Source: Jidongwangia harbinensis (lineage in GTDB: Bacteria; Actinomycetota; Actinomycetes; Mycobacteriales; Micromonosporaceae). From it: DNA of 64,000 nt. The notes beneath the pieces are model-generated. The model saw only the letters and a program-made list of their open reading frames with translations. It did not search any database and was not told where the DNA came from. Where the stretch lies: the NCBI RefSeq assembly GCF_020216025.1, contig NZ_JAIWNC010000040.1:28943-92942 (forward strand), in the 5' to 3' direction. A program made the translations under genes and the position numbers. Shown in pieces: positions 17,770 to 27,071 of this stretch (positions are counted from its first letter, which is position 1; each line of letters opens with the position of its first letter).

Positions 17770-18060
17770 CCTCGTTCCCGCACCGCATCACGCGGCAGCT
17801 CAGCCAAGGTCAACATCCCCGGCTGGAGTACTAGGAGGTCGTCGAGCCGGTCGGCGGCGGCGGCGTGGTCGGCGGTGTGTCGGCGCAGGTAGTCGTCGTT
17901 CCAGCCGGTGTCGGCTGCCTGGCGGAGTAAATCGTCGAGCAGGTGGCTTTCGTCGCCGGCGCGGTCGCGGCGCCCGGCGAGCAGCTCGTCGGTGAGGGCA
18001 CTATCGGCCAGATCAGTAAGTCGATCTTGAAGGCCCGAAGGCGTCGTTCCATCCTGAGCA
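17770..18060 (-). pseudogene. Remnant of a NACHT/WD40-type signalling protein
   Basis: On the minus strand one frame reads LLDDLLRQAADTGWNDDYLR then RHTADHAAAADRLDDLLVLQ and PGMLTLAELPRD. This pattern (YLRRH-x-A-x-HAAAAGRLDDLL, then a loop with a Leu/Pro-rich start) is typical of the helical segment between the ATPase and the WD40 repeats in actinobacterial NACHT/AAA-WD40 proteins, which are often caspase-linked. Neither an ATPase nor WD repeats are present on either side, so only a fragment remains. Recognition is by eye and modest in strength. Confidence 0.35.
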
Positions 18061-18401
18061 CTATGAGGCCCGGAGTTCGCCGAGATGGCGAAGAATCCAC
18101 TCGAAGGGTGTGCGACGCTGCGTCAGATCGGGAGCAGTTCGGCATACGGGTCGCAGCTCTCCGAGGCGTTGAGCAGTTCCAGCAGTGGCAGAGCGGACTT
18201 TCGCCAGAGTAACGCGAGGAGCTGGAGCGCCAGGCGCGCAAGCGGCTCGGCGAACCGACGCCACGGAGGGCCCAAACGTAGACACTTCGGCGGGCAAGGC
18301 AAGGGACACATGCCTCCGACCGGCTAAGGCCGCGGTGGGTCAGCTCAGCGCCTGCGGCAGCATGCCCCGCAGCTTGCCGACCGAGAGACGCCCATGGTCG
18401 A

Positions 18402-19421
18402 TCAGTCGCGCATATTGGCCCGTTCGTCGATTTGCCAAACTGCTTCATTGACTCGTCTTTCAAGAGGCTCAAACAGATCTTCCAACGCGGCGAATTCAGC
18501 GAACAGGGCGTCTCGGTCGGCCACCTCGCGAAGTGCTTCCGCTCGTTCGGCCCAATCGCGTATGTCTTGCACTGTTATCGGAAGCCGGCGGGAAAGCAGC
18601 ACGTCGGGATTAAAAATCGCGTCGACGTCATCGTTTCCGACCTGCATCAGTCGGATCGCTTCGCCAGCGTTCCGACGCGGATTGTTCTGGTCTATGTATT
18701 CCAGCCCCGACAGTAGCTCCTCTAGCCGCAGGCTGAGGTGGTCCGCCAGTGCATCTTGAAGCGCGGACAAATCCAGTCCAACCTCTTCCCGCAGCTTCGT
18801 TGCAGCAATATGCGGAATCTCAAACGGACTTTCTGCTCTCCAATCTGGCCGCAATCGCGCGAGCTCAGGGCCAACCTCGTCGGCCCGAATCATAGTTCCG
18901 GGATGGTATAAATCCAGAACGGTGCAAACAATGTCGAAGTAGATCAGCACCGCTGGCAGCAGGATCCCCGTCCGGTGATGGTCGCGGTGGTATGTCTCGT
19001 TGCGATATGCGTGCAGCTTGCGGAGAACCGGAACCAGCGCCTGCGGCAGCGCGCCCTTCTCGACAAGGAACTCGACCTTGCATGGAAACTTGCCCTTGAT
19101 ATCCCGCCGAGTGGCTTTGGAAGTGACAAGTGGTTCCAGCCGTGCGATCTCGCCTTCAAGCTCCGCTTCGGTAAGCCTGTTCGCAAACCGCCTTTGCATC
19201 TGCGTTCCATTTTTGCGCCACTTGCGCATCCGATACAGATTCTCTAGCTGGTCGAAGTCGCGATCTTCCCACTGTAGGTACTCTTCAACCATTCGATGCA
19301 TGATCAGTTCGACAGCGCTGTCGAGAAGAATATGCGCTAATCTGAGTTGCGGGACTCGGCCAACCTTGATGAGGCGCCGTACCTCATCGAGCTGCACAAT
19401 CACTAGCTCAAGCTGTCGCAT
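18402..19421 (-). CDS. HEPN-motif protein, possible ribonuclease or conflict protein
   Basis: Predicted 339-residue soluble protein. The ATG at 19421 is chosen because GGAGG sits five bases upstream; a longer frame starts at 19484 without such a site. The N-terminal half is all-helical (RLAHILLDSAVELIMHRMVE) and contains HAYRNETYHRDHH, i.e. R140-N-x3-H145, which fits the R-phi-x3-H catalytic motif of HEPN RNases. The C-terminal half is helical and acidic without a known motif. No antitoxin or nucleotidyltransferase partner is adjacent. Base composition is clearly lower in GC than the core genes, consistent with recent transfer. Function is inferred from the motif only. Confidence 0.6.
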   Translation of the reverse strand: MRQLELVIVQLDEVRRLIKVGRVPQLRLAHILLDSAVELIMHRMVEEYLQWEDRDFDQLENLYRMRKWRKNGTQMQRRFANRLTEAELEGEIARLEPLVTSKATRRDIKGKFPCKVEFLVEKGALPQALVPVLRKLHAYRNETYHRDHHRTGILLPAVLIYFDIVCTVLDLYHPGTMIRADEVGPELARLRPDWRAESPFEIPHIAATKLREEVGLDLSALQDALADHLSLRLEELLSGLEYIDQNNPRRNAGEAIRLMQVGNDDVDAIFNPDVLLSRRLPITVQDIRDWAERAEALREVADRDALFAEFAALEDLFEPLERRVNEAVWQIDERANMRD

Positions 19422-19533
19422 TGCCGCCTCCGGTGTCCAACATCTGATCGAGCCAGTGTTGACAAATGCGGACGTGGCTTCCACTGACTTTCTGCCATGG
19501 TCAGGGTGCCACGAAGGTCAAAAGGGGATCGGC

Positions 19534-20005
19534 ATGATCGTACGTCGGGCTGACCCCGGAACGTGCGTTACACCGCGTGACGAGTTTGCCGTTGGCCACC
19601 GCACGCGGTCGGCGGCAGCCCGCTTCCTACTGGCCGGCGTCGGCGTCGGCGTTGGCGCGGCATTCGCCGTGTTCGGCTTCGAGTTGCTGACGGAGGGCGC
19701 CACACTGGTCGGCGTGGTGTGCGTCGGTCTCGGCCGCGGCGATGGCGGCCGTCCCGGTGGGCGTCGCGGCCGTCGGTGTCGGCGCGGCGATCGCGGTGGC
19801 TGGCATTGCAGCATTGACTGGAGGCGTCGACCTCGTCGGCACCGGGCTCATCGTTGTCGGCGCAGCGAACGCCATCGTAGGCATCGCGGCACTAAACGGC
19901 CGCGAAACTTTGTCCGGCATAACAGGCATCGCCGCTAGCGCGGCGGGCCGCCACCCTCGGCGTCGCTGTGCTCGCGGACAGCCCCGTGCACGATCGGTGA
20001 CGTGA
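19534..20005 (+). pseudogene. Frameshifted small Gly/Ala-rich membrane protein
   Basis: A frame starting at the ATG at 19534 (preceded by AAAGGGGA) encodes a short soluble segment and then LLAGVGVGVGAAFAVFGFEL. Around 19735 the hydrophobic pattern continues in the +1-shifted frame as GVAAVGVGAAIAVAGIAALT and VDLVGTGLIVVGAANAIVGI up to the stop at 20005. Both pieces share a repeat of the type VGAA-x-AV-x-G ... LT-x-G ... LVG, so they were probably one protein with several glycine-zipper-like membrane helices. No homologue is recognised. A sequencing error is an alternative to true inactivation. Confidence 0.45.
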
Positions 20006-20402
20006 ATGGTGAGCGGCGGTATCGACGATGCCAGCGGCCAGTACGGTGGACGCCAGAACCGCGGGGCAAGCGGCGGCGCGTGAGGTTGATGGCGGAGACG
20101 ACAACCGCGAGTCAGGAGGACACGAGCCCTCCAACCACCCTGCTGCCGAGGAAAGCGGTGAGCGACATTGACAAATCAAGATATGGCACGAGTCGACGTG
20201 CCTATGGCGGTACCGGCAGTGCCGCAGCAGTTGCCACACATTGCCGGGGCGACCGAACCTGCACCGGTTCACCCGGCGCGGCCGGAACCGTCCACTGCCT
20301 GTTCGAGCCGCAGTATCAATACCGGCCCATTCAGGACCAGCAGCGAGTGTCTCGCCTACCTCAAGCACTTGGCGTCGGACATTGCGAGTAGTGTCTACGC
20401 CC
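20006..20402. other. Stretch without a recognisable gene
   Basis: Several overlapping frames are open on both strands but none has coding-like composition plus a ribosome site. I see nothing that can be named here. Confidence 0.4.
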
Positions 20403-20420
20403 CCCGCCCGTCGAGGCGGG
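20403..20420 (-). terminator. Hairpin downstream of the 20453-21679 gene
   Basis: CCCGCC (20403-20408) and GGCGGG (20415-20420) form a perfect six-base stem with a six-base loop, 33 bases past the stop of the minus-strand gene. There is no T run, which is common for actinobacterial terminators. Confidence 0.35.
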
Positions 20421-20452
20421 AGCGCCCCATCGCGGCAGACCAAAGCGACCGC

Positions 20453-21679
20453 CTACCCCCCACGCTGCTCTTTCCAAATCTCGATTTGCGCCCGCAGCAT
20501 CAGAACTGACTGTTGAGCAGCTTGGATCTGGTCGAGCGCATCGTGTGCCGTCTCAGATATCGACTCGTAGTCGACGGATCCTGTAAGCACGTGAAGATTA
20601 GCGATTGCCGTACTTACGCTCACATTCGCCTGTTCAAGCGGTTCGGCGGGCAACAACGCCACCAACTCATCCAGCGACGCAAAGATTCTTTCCATGTCGG
20701 CCTCCGGCCTTGTGATGCCCTCAGTTCCTCCCACGCCTTCTTGATGCTTACCGCGGCGTGAGTCGTCAGAGGGAGATTGGGCATATCGAGCGTCGACCCC
20801 GCTGATCGCCTCGCTGACAGCGCGACTCCAGGTGCTTGATATTCCGGAGACGACGTGCAACGCGACATCTCTCATGTCGCCGCCCAGCGTCAAAGCATCT
20901 TCATAAAAGTCGTGGGCCGCCCCTGGCCCTTGGAGCAGGGAAATCAACACAGCGGCACCACTGAAAAACAAACCTACTCGAGAACGCATCCCTCCCGGCG
21001 ATGAACCCGCTGCCGCTTTGGCGGCTCCGATGCTGCGCGGTCCCCACTCGTCAAGGAGAGCGGTGGTTCTGACATCTATTACCTGCAGGGCCGCCCGAAG
21101 CGATGCGTCCGGACGACGATCGCGTCTCAGCGATCCGACCGTGGCCGAACTGTACAGCGAGATCAGATCTCGCGTGACTGCAGGTGGGGGGTAAAGAAGC
21201 GGTGGCGGCCACTCCATTCCCCTCTCACTGACCACCTTCGCCAGGAGGGATCCCACCATATGAATGAACCTTCTGGCTTGGGCGGCAGTCACTACACTTT
21301 CGCCATAAGGCGGCGGCCGCAGATTCAGATCCATGATGCCGCGAACCCCGACCTGCAGGCCGTTCAAGACGGTGCGCGCAGCCGCCTCGTGCCGATCCTC
21401 CGCTTCCGCATCAAGCAGGACATCGCAGGCCCTCTCGATGGACGGCAGCTCCGACATCACCCACCCCAGTATGGTTTCGCCTTGGCGAGTCGATTGGTCT
21501 TCCTCAGTGTGATCATGGCGTTCACCAGAGTGGTCGTACGCGTCTTGTGGAGGAATAATGTCCGAAGTAGGAAATGCATCTTTTGCAGAGAATGAGTCGT
21601 CGCACCCCGGATCTACATAAAAGCCATCGCCGTCGTAATCGAAGTTTTCTTGATCGCCTGGGTCATCGACGCGCGCCAT
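20453..21679 (-). CDS. Uncharacterised acidic protein with one hydrophobic segment
   Basis: Predicted 408-residue protein; the ATG at 21679 has GGGGAGG six bases upstream. The N-terminal ~65 residues are very acidic and probably disordered (rich in Asp, Glu, His). The middle is helical; RVGLFFSGAAVLISLLQGPG at about 230-250 could be a single membrane span or a buried helix. The C-terminal ~100 residues look like helical bundles with heptad-like Leu/Ala spacing (ERIFASLDELVALLPAEPLE; LDQIQAAQQSVLMLRAQIEI). I do not recognise the family. It stands between the HEPN gene and the group II intron in the accessory region. Confidence 0.55.
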   Translation of the reverse strand: MARVDDPGDQENFDYDGDGFYVDPGCDDSFSAKDAFPTSDIIPPQDAYDHSGERHDHTEEDQSTRQGETILGWVMSELPSIERACDVLLDAEAEDRHEAAARTVLNGLQVGVRGIMDLNLRPPPYGESVVTAAQARRFIHMVGSLLAKVVSERGMEWPPPLLYPPPAVTRDLISLYSSATVGSLRRDRRPDASLRAALQVIDVRTTALLDEWGPRSIGAAKAAAGSSPGGMRSRVGLFFSGAAVLISLLQGPGAAHDFYEDALTLGGDMRDVALHVVSGISSTWSRAVSEAISGVDARYAQSPSDDSRRGKHQEGVGGTEGITRPEADMERIFASLDELVALLPAEPLEQANVSVSTAIANLHVLTGSVDYESISETAHDALDQIQAAQQSVLMLRAQIEIWKEQRGG

Positions 21680-21768
21680 CGCGAACCTCCCCTCGTCCTA
21701 AACAAACAATAACCGACTTGAGGGTTTGACGGAATCGCATGCCGCATGCGTGAGTAGAAGTCCTGATG

Positions 21769-23663
21769 TTACTTGCGTAGCGCGGAGCCGGACGACTGAC
21801 ACGTACCAGTGCAGTCGGGTAGCCCCGACGCATTGCTGCGCCGGGCCCCCTCAGAACCGTGCGTGCAACTCGTCGCGGCACACGGCTCAAGCAAGCCGCT
21901 GGGGCGATTTCTGGAGTGCAGTGGGTGCTGGTTCCTGCTGTCCGTTGGTGGTTCGGCGGAGGCAGGAGGAGTGAACGAGTCGGGTCTCGTCCGGCAGGCC
22001 TTTCCCGTGGAGGCGATGATTTGCCTGGTGATCGCCTTGCGGGTGGTGCGGTGCCACTGTTCCCACTCGCGTGGGGTTTGTGGCTCGCGGTCGGCGTGCA
22101 GCAGCAACTCACCGCAGATCGGGCAGGACCCGTGCTGCCTGCGGAGCAGGTGCAGGGTTCTGCGGTCGAGCAGCGGTCTGTTCTTGCTGCGCCGTTCGGC
22201 CCAGTAGGCGGCCTGGGCGGGGTCGTCCGGAGACGCGTCCCCGCGGACCAGGCTGTGCCGGACGATCTTCGTCCAGGCGAACTTGGGGAGGTAAGCGCCG
22301 CTGGTGCGGTCGCCGAACACCCACCGGTCCTGCCTGTCCGAGTTATACCGGCCGAAGTACCTGTTAACGATCCAGGGCTTCGGCTTGTGGGGATGACTGT
22401 GGCAGGCCCACTTGTAGGTGAGCCGCCACAGGTGCACGTCCAGCGCGGCGAACACGATGGACGATGCTGCCCCTCGGTAGTAATTCGCCCAGCCCCGCAC
22501 GATCGGGTTGATCTTCGCGAGGACAGTCGCCGGGTTCGAGCCGCGCAGGGCCCGAAACTCGGCGGACAGGCGATGCCTGACTCGTTTGACGGCGGCCTTG
22601 CTGGGTTTCATCAGGAGCTTGCCGTTGCGTCGGCGGGCGGTGAACCCGAGGAAATCGAACCCCTCGTCGAGGTGGACGATTCTCGTCTTGTCCTCGTTGA
22701 AGGTTAGACCCCTCGGTGCCAGCCATGCGGCGAGCCGCGTTTTGACGTCTTCGGCCTGCTGCTTGGAGTAGCAGAGGGCGACCATGTCATCGGCGTATCT
22801 GATCAGCGAAGGGGAGCCCCGTTTCGTCCGCTGCGGATCGCTGCGTTCGTGACGGACTCCTGCCGCCTCTTCCAGCCCATGCAACGCGATATTCAACAGC
22901 AGAGGACTGATCACCCCGCCTTGCGGAGTTCCCGCATCAGTGGGAGCGAATCCTTTGCCTTTCTCGAACACGCCCGCTTTCAACCAGCCCCGGATCTGGG
23001 GACGGCCGGGAAATCCCCGATCGTGGCGAGTAGACGGTCGTGGTCGATTCTGTCGAATGCTGCGGTGAGGTCCGCGTCCAGCACCCACACACGTTGCGCG
23101 GTCGCGCCGCACGCGGTCACGTGGATGACTTGGATCGCGTCCTGGCAGCTGCGGCCCGGCCGGAACCCGTAACTCTTGGGCTCGAATCGGGCCTCCCATT
23201 CGGGTTCCAGTGCGTTACGGTGCCGCGCCTGGTGGACGCGGTCCGAGATGACCGGGATGCCGAGTGGTCGCTGTTTCCCATTGGCTTTCGGAATGTATAC
23301 CCGCTTGACCGCGAGCGGCATGAACGTCTGTGCGGTGCGATGGGTCTGTTCCGCCCGGTTCATGCGTGCCGGGGAGGTCAGTGCGACCTTCCCGTCGATG
23401 CCCGCCGTCGCGCGTCCAGCGTTGCGCTGCGCGACCTGGCGCATGCTGACCAGCGTGTTGGACCAGCTGCGCAGCATCAGTTTCTGCAGGTTCCTGACCT
23501 TCGGCCAGTCACCGTCCTTCGTCGCCTTGAAGATCCTGCCTCGTAGCCGCCGTACGTTCTCCTCATGGCGTCGCCAGGCAACGTTGTCCCATGGTGGAGA
23601 GTCGTCCTCAGGTCCGTTCACTCCGAGGGCCGCCATCGCAATATCTAAAGCGAAAGCCGTCAT
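21769..23663 (-). pseudogene. ltrA: Group II intron reverse transcriptase/maturase with one-base frameshift
   Basis: The first part (from ATG 23663) holds the RT N-terminal blocks, including VKRVYIPKANGKQRPLGIPV and YGFRPGRSCQDAIQ, then DADLTAAFDRIDHDRLLATI. At about 23010 the frame breaks: the conserved D-F-P-G-R-P-Q-I-R-G-W-L is reached only by supplying one base in the GATTTCCCGGCCG stretch. The second part has TPQGGVISPLLLNIALHGLE, the catalytic RYADD (YADD box), the maturase domain X and a degenerate HNH-like zinc region (CPICGELL). The second frame reads on through domain V and the 3' exon to a stop at 21769, as often happens in this family. Either a true mutation or a sequencing error could explain the break. 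Confidence 0.85.
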
Positions 23664-24343
23664 CTGTGTCTAACTTGTCCTTCGGCTCGAATGGTTCCGC
23701 TGCATTGTCGTCAAAGGCTCACCCGCCACACGTCAGCCTGCTTTCGCAGCCGGGCACCAGGCTCGGTATCCGGCCAGTTATACGGCGACGACCGGTCGGA
23801 GGACCGGTTGATGATGCCGCCGCTTTCCTGTTACCTTTCAGTCACCGGCATTCGCTTCTTGGGCGTCCTGTTCCCGTCCCGGAGTTGAACTCTCCTCACG
23901 GTCGGCCTACCACAGAAAATCCTGCGGACCGTAACGGGGTTTCCACGTTCCACACGCGTGAGACACGGCCGGGTCGGGTGCCCTCTTAACCCCGGAGGCG
24001 ACGGTATCCACACGACCGTCGATGAGTCCTCGGTCGTCGTCTGCCGACTTCCAGCGGCCAGCCTCTTTGTCTCCCCGGCATTACTGTCCGACCCGGAGAG
24101 TTGCCGTGACGAGGCATCAACGAGGGTTCACCATATTCACCCTTTCGGCCTTCCCCTCACCTGTGACACCCAGTCGGAATAGGTGCCCTTGGGCTTTTCC
24201 CTGAGCTTCGCACCCGGCGATTACTCGCCACGCACGTCAGGGCGGGGACCGGTCTGGAGATACTGACCGGGAGCTACGTCTCGGGCATCAAACCCGACCT
24301 CCAATCGACGTACTCACTCACTTCGTGCGACCTCGTGTCGCAC
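21814..24343 (-). mobile_element. Group II intron, ~2.53 kb, with maturase frame
   Basis: The minus strand begins GTGCGACACGAGGTCGCACG at 24343, a canonical group II 5' end (GUGYG). About 680 bases of structured, non-coding domains I-III precede the maturase frame. Downstream of the frame is a recognisable domain V (21854-21888) and a domain VI-like hairpin ending CTACCCGAC, giving a 3' end (AY) near 21814. Both ends and the catalytic domain therefore look complete. The maturase itself carries a one-base deletion (see its entry), so mobility would need the protein in trans. Confidence 0.85.
21854..21888 (-). ncRNA. Group II intron domain V (catalytic hairpin)
   Basis: The minus strand reads GAGCCGTGTGCCGCGACGAG then TTGCACGCACGGTTC. 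The outer stem GAGCCGTG pairs with the terminal CACGGTTC, the upper stem closes around a GCGACGAG-type loop with the expected small bulge, and the size (35 bases) fits. The AGC-type catalytic triad is present at the 5' side. Confidence 0.85.
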
Positions 24344-24429
24344 CTCATCTCGGCAGATCCGTGCGTCGATCATGCAGCTCGAGCAGCCACCGTTGAACGA
24401 AGCGTGAGGACCTCGGGTCATCGGTCCAC

Positions 24430-24756
24430 CCTCATCGCCGCCATGTCGACGACAGCGGCAACAAGCCGGCCGCGATCTTGAACCTGTCGTTTCCCATCTC
24501 CTACCCCACCAGCGGCACCCCGGCCGGCTTCCGTCTGGCGTCCGGCCTGGCCTCCTCGACGCACGGCGACGCCTTCCTGGTCTGGGACAACCGCGCCCTC
24601 GGCAACGCGTCAAGAACTGCCTGGTGCAGAAGGCGAAGTGCAACACCCACGGCGACTTCTATGTCGTCCTCCCGACAGGTCGCTTGCCAGACGGCGTCTT
24701 CCGCGGCTATCAAAACGAGACAGGAGGGCTTGCAACGACTACGAAATCAGGCCGCC
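24430..24756 (+). pseudogene. Fragment of an unidentified protein, frameshifted
   Basis: Plus-strand coding-like text appears in two frames: ILNLSFPISYPTSGTPAGFR and GDAFLVWDNRALGNA in one, then from about 24610 VKNCLVQKAKCNTHGDFYVV and LPTGRLPDGVFRGYQNETGG in another. The two parts abut with no gap, so they look like one gene with a single indel. The 5' end is missing and the fragment runs up to the hydrolase start. The family is not recognised. Confidence 0.35.
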
Positions 24757-25944
24757 ATGCCGCTCGTTTTCGTGCACGGAGTCTCTAACCGCTGGAGTGC
24801 GGACTACACCCGGGGTATCGCGGCCCGCGACGCGTTGTTCCGCGAGTTCCTGCTGCGCGACCACCGCCCGGCCGACGGCCGCGCGGTCGCGATCCGCAAT
24901 CCCTACTGGGGCGGCTTCGGCGGACGCCTTCATTGGGGCGGCGCCTCGGTCCCCCGCGACGACTTCGAAAGCCTCGGCGCGGAGGACACCGCCTATGCCG
25001 AGATGTATGTGGCGGCCGATCCGGACGGCAGCGCGACCACCCCGGCCGAGGTCGTGCTGGCCGTCGCCCGGCGCTCGTTGCCCGACGCCGTCGACCTGCT
25101 TTGGTCAGCCGCAGCCCTCGGCGAGCGCGACGAGGCAGGCGAGCTGGCGGAGCTGGCCGGACCGGCGTACCGCTACGCCCGGAGCAAACCCCACCCGGAC
25201 TGGGTCGACACGATCCGCACCGATCAGGAGCTGGTCACCCGGCTGGAGCAGGAGATCGCGACTGCCAGCGACGGCTCGCCGGCCGCGGCGGCCTCGGATT
25301 CGGAATACGAGTCACTGGGCCTCGGACCCGGATGGAACGCCGTCCGGCGCGGCCTGGGACGGCTGCGCTCGGCGGTGCCCAACTACGTGGGCCGGCGAGC
25401 CGCCGACAAGATCCGGTCGGTCGCCGTCCCGCCGGTCACCGGCTTCCTCGGTGACGTGTTCGTCTATCTACACGAGCAGCACGGCGTGGCCCGTCCCATC
25501 GGCGAACTGGTCGAGGTTGACCTGCGCGCGGCCGCCGCCGAGCGCACTCCGGCCGACCCGTTCGTCGTGGTCGCGCACAGCATGGGCGGCAATATTGTCT
25601 ACGACGTCCTCACCTCGACAGGCGCCGACGTCGAGGTCGACCTGCTGGTCACCGTGGGCAGCCAGGTCGGCTTCTTCGAGGAGCTCAAGCTGTTCCGCGC
25701 CAGCAACCGGGCCGTTCCGGGCGACGACCCGAAGCGCAAGCTCCCGCGGCCACCGGCCGTGCGGCGCTGGATTAACATCTTCGACTACAGCGACCTGCTC
25801 GGCTTCGAGGTCGGCTCGATCATCGACGGCGTGGTCGACTACTCGTACCGCACCGACTCCCCCCTGCGCGCGCACGGCCAGTACTTCCTCCAGCCGAGCT
25901 TCCACGAGCGGCTCGCCGAGCGGGCCGGGGCGAACGACGGATGA
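24757..25944 (+). CDS. Alpha/beta-hydrolase (lipase-like) opening the caspase operon
   Basis: Predicted 395-residue soluble protein. The ATG at 24757 directly opens the conserved first strand MPLVFVHGVSNRW, whose HG supplies the oxyanion-hole element. The nucleophile elbow is AHSMGGN (S275). D346 (in FDYSDLLGF) and H373 (RAHGQYF) are well placed to complete the triad. A long helical lid-like insert covers residues ~70-230. No signal peptide is seen, so it acts inside the cell. Its stop overlaps the caspase start (ATGA), which strongly suggests that the two proteins are made together. A role as a lipase, esterase or NAD/lipid-directed effector in a conflict module is inference. Confidence 0.75.
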   Translation: MPLVFVHGVSNRWSADYTRGIAARDALFREFLLRDHRPADGRAVAIRNPYWGGFGGRLHWGGASVPRDDFESLGAEDTAYAEMYVAADPDGSATTPAEVVLAVARRSLPDAVDLLWSAAALGERDEAGELAELAGPAYRYARSKPHPDWVDTIRTDQELVTRLEQEIATASDGSPAAAASDSEYESLGLGPGWNAVRRGLGRLRSAVPNYVGRRAADKIRSVAVPPVTGFLGDVFVYLHEQHGVARPIGELVEVDLRAAAAERTPADPFVVVAHSMGGNIVYDVLTSTGADVEVDLLVTVGSQVGFFEELKLFRASNRAVPGDDPKRKLPRPPAVRRWINIFDYSDLLGFEVGSIIDGVVDYSYRTDSPLRAHGQYFLQPSFHERLAERAGANDG

Positions 25945-27071
25945 CGCTCGTGATCGACGCTGGGCGCGATGGCCCCCGGGTCCACCTGCTGGCCATCGGC
26001 GTCGGCGCCTACCGGCATCTGCCGGGCGGGGCCGACCCGGTCCCGCACGACACCTTCGGGCTGCGCCAGCTGACGGGGCCACCCCATGCGGCCATGGCCT
26101 TCACCGATTTCGTGGTGTCGGGCCTCAACCATCCGGGCGCCCGGCTGGGCACCGTCGAGGTCCTGCTCTCCCCGCCGGCCGAACACGTCGACCCAGTCGA
26201 GGGCGAGATCCGGGTGGGCGTCCCCAACCTGGCCAACACCATCGCCGCGTTCGAGGCATGGTACGAGCGGTGCGACAGCCACGAGGGCAACGTGGCGCTG
26301 TTCTACTTCTGCGGCCACGGCGTGCAGAAGGAGTCGCCTTACCTGCTGCTCGAGGACTTCGGACAGTCCCGGCTGGCGATGATGCGCAACAGCGTCGACA
26401 TCATGGCGACCTACACCGGCATGGCCGCCTGCCAGGCCCGCAGCCAGTACTTCTTCGTCGACGCCTGCCGCGAGATCCCACAGCAATTCCTGGAGAATCT
26501 CGGCGGCGCCGGGCACGTGCTCAAGGACCCCGAGGTGGTCAGCGACGACCGCGACGGCGCCCTGCTGTTCGGCGCCTCGGGCGGCCACAAGGCCTACGGG
26601 CGGCCGGGGCAGGCAACGCGGTTCACCGAAGCGCTCATCCGCAGCCTCGAAGGGCTGGGCGCCCGGCCGGACAACGGGCGCTGGGTGGTCGACTTCCCCG
26701 GTCTTCAGCGGGCCGTCACCACCGTGCTGCGCCTCGGCGACCCGGCCGCCCCGGTCCAGCGCCCGCAGTCCTTCGGCGCGGTGGGCGACGGCATCGTCCA
26801 GGTCTGCGCGCAGCCACCGTACGTGCCGCTGCGCGTGAGCTGCTGGCCGCCCGAGGCGGTCGGGCGGCCGGGCACGACGGTTCTGCTCGAGTCGCTGTCG
26901 CAGGCGGCCGAGCCGGTCACCCCCACGGCCCGCGACGGCGGGTGGGACGCCGACGTCCGGGCCGACATGTACCGCCTCGCCGTGCAGGCTGGGCCGCCCT
27001 ATCGCGGGGCGGTGGCGCAGGTGGGCGCCTGGCCGCCCTGGGCCACAGCGGAAGTGTCGGTGGCGCCGTGA
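25941..27071 (+). CDS. Caspase-like peptidase (C14 family) 1
   Basis: Predicted 376-residue protein, ATG in an ATGA overlap with the hydrolase. The first ~260 residues are a caspase/metacaspase p20-like domain: strand VHLLAIGVGAYRHL, catalytic His in LFYFCGHGV (H126) and catalytic Cys in FFVDACRE (C176). Both catalytic residues are present. The last ~100 residues form a small beta-rich domain (PYVPLRVSCWPPEAVG ... MYRLAVQAGPPYRGAVAQVG) resembling a PEGA or carboxypeptidase-regulatory beta-sandwich. The next gene begins with a similar domain. Caspase-like proteases in bacterial operons are typically death effectors or activators of partner proteins, which fits this neighbourhood. Confidence 0.85.
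   Translation: MTLVIDAGRDGPRVHLLAIGVGAYRHLPGGADPVPHDTFGLRQLTGPPHAAMAFTDFVVSGLNHPGARLGTVEVLLSPPAEHVDPVEGEIRVGVPNLANTIAAFEAWYERCDSHEGNVALFYFCGHGVQKESPYLLLEDFGQSRLAMMRNSVDIMATYTGMAACQARSQYFFVDACREIPQQFLENLGGAGHVLKDPEVVSDDRDGALLFGASGGHKAYGRPGQATRFTEALIRSLEGLGARPDNGRWVVDFPGLQRAVTTVLRLGDPAAPVQRPQSFGAVGDGIVQVCAQPPYVPLRVSCWPPEAVGRPGTTVLLESLSQAAEPVTPTARDGGWDADVRADMYRLAVQAGPPYRGAVAQVGAWPPWATAEVSVAP

Larger units (their letters stand above)
21769..24421 (-). other. Possible small Cys-rich gene interrupted by the group II intron
   Basis: Exon 1 (24421-24344) starts at an ATG preceded by GAGGGTGG and reads MTRGPHASFNGGCSSCMIDA RICRDE up to the intron. Exon 2 (21813-21769) continues in frame as CTGTCQSSGSALRK and then a TAA. 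Splicing at the predicted ends therefore gives a 40-residue open frame with five cysteines (C-x2-C-x6-C-x3-C-x3-C). This could be a small zinc-binding or peptide-precursor gene, or chance continuity of two short frames. No homologue is recognised. Confidence 0.3.

Noticed and set aside
19892..20443. Minus-strand 183-codon frame near 20 kb
   Set aside because: Arg/His/Ser-rich shadow with no ribosome site or motif.
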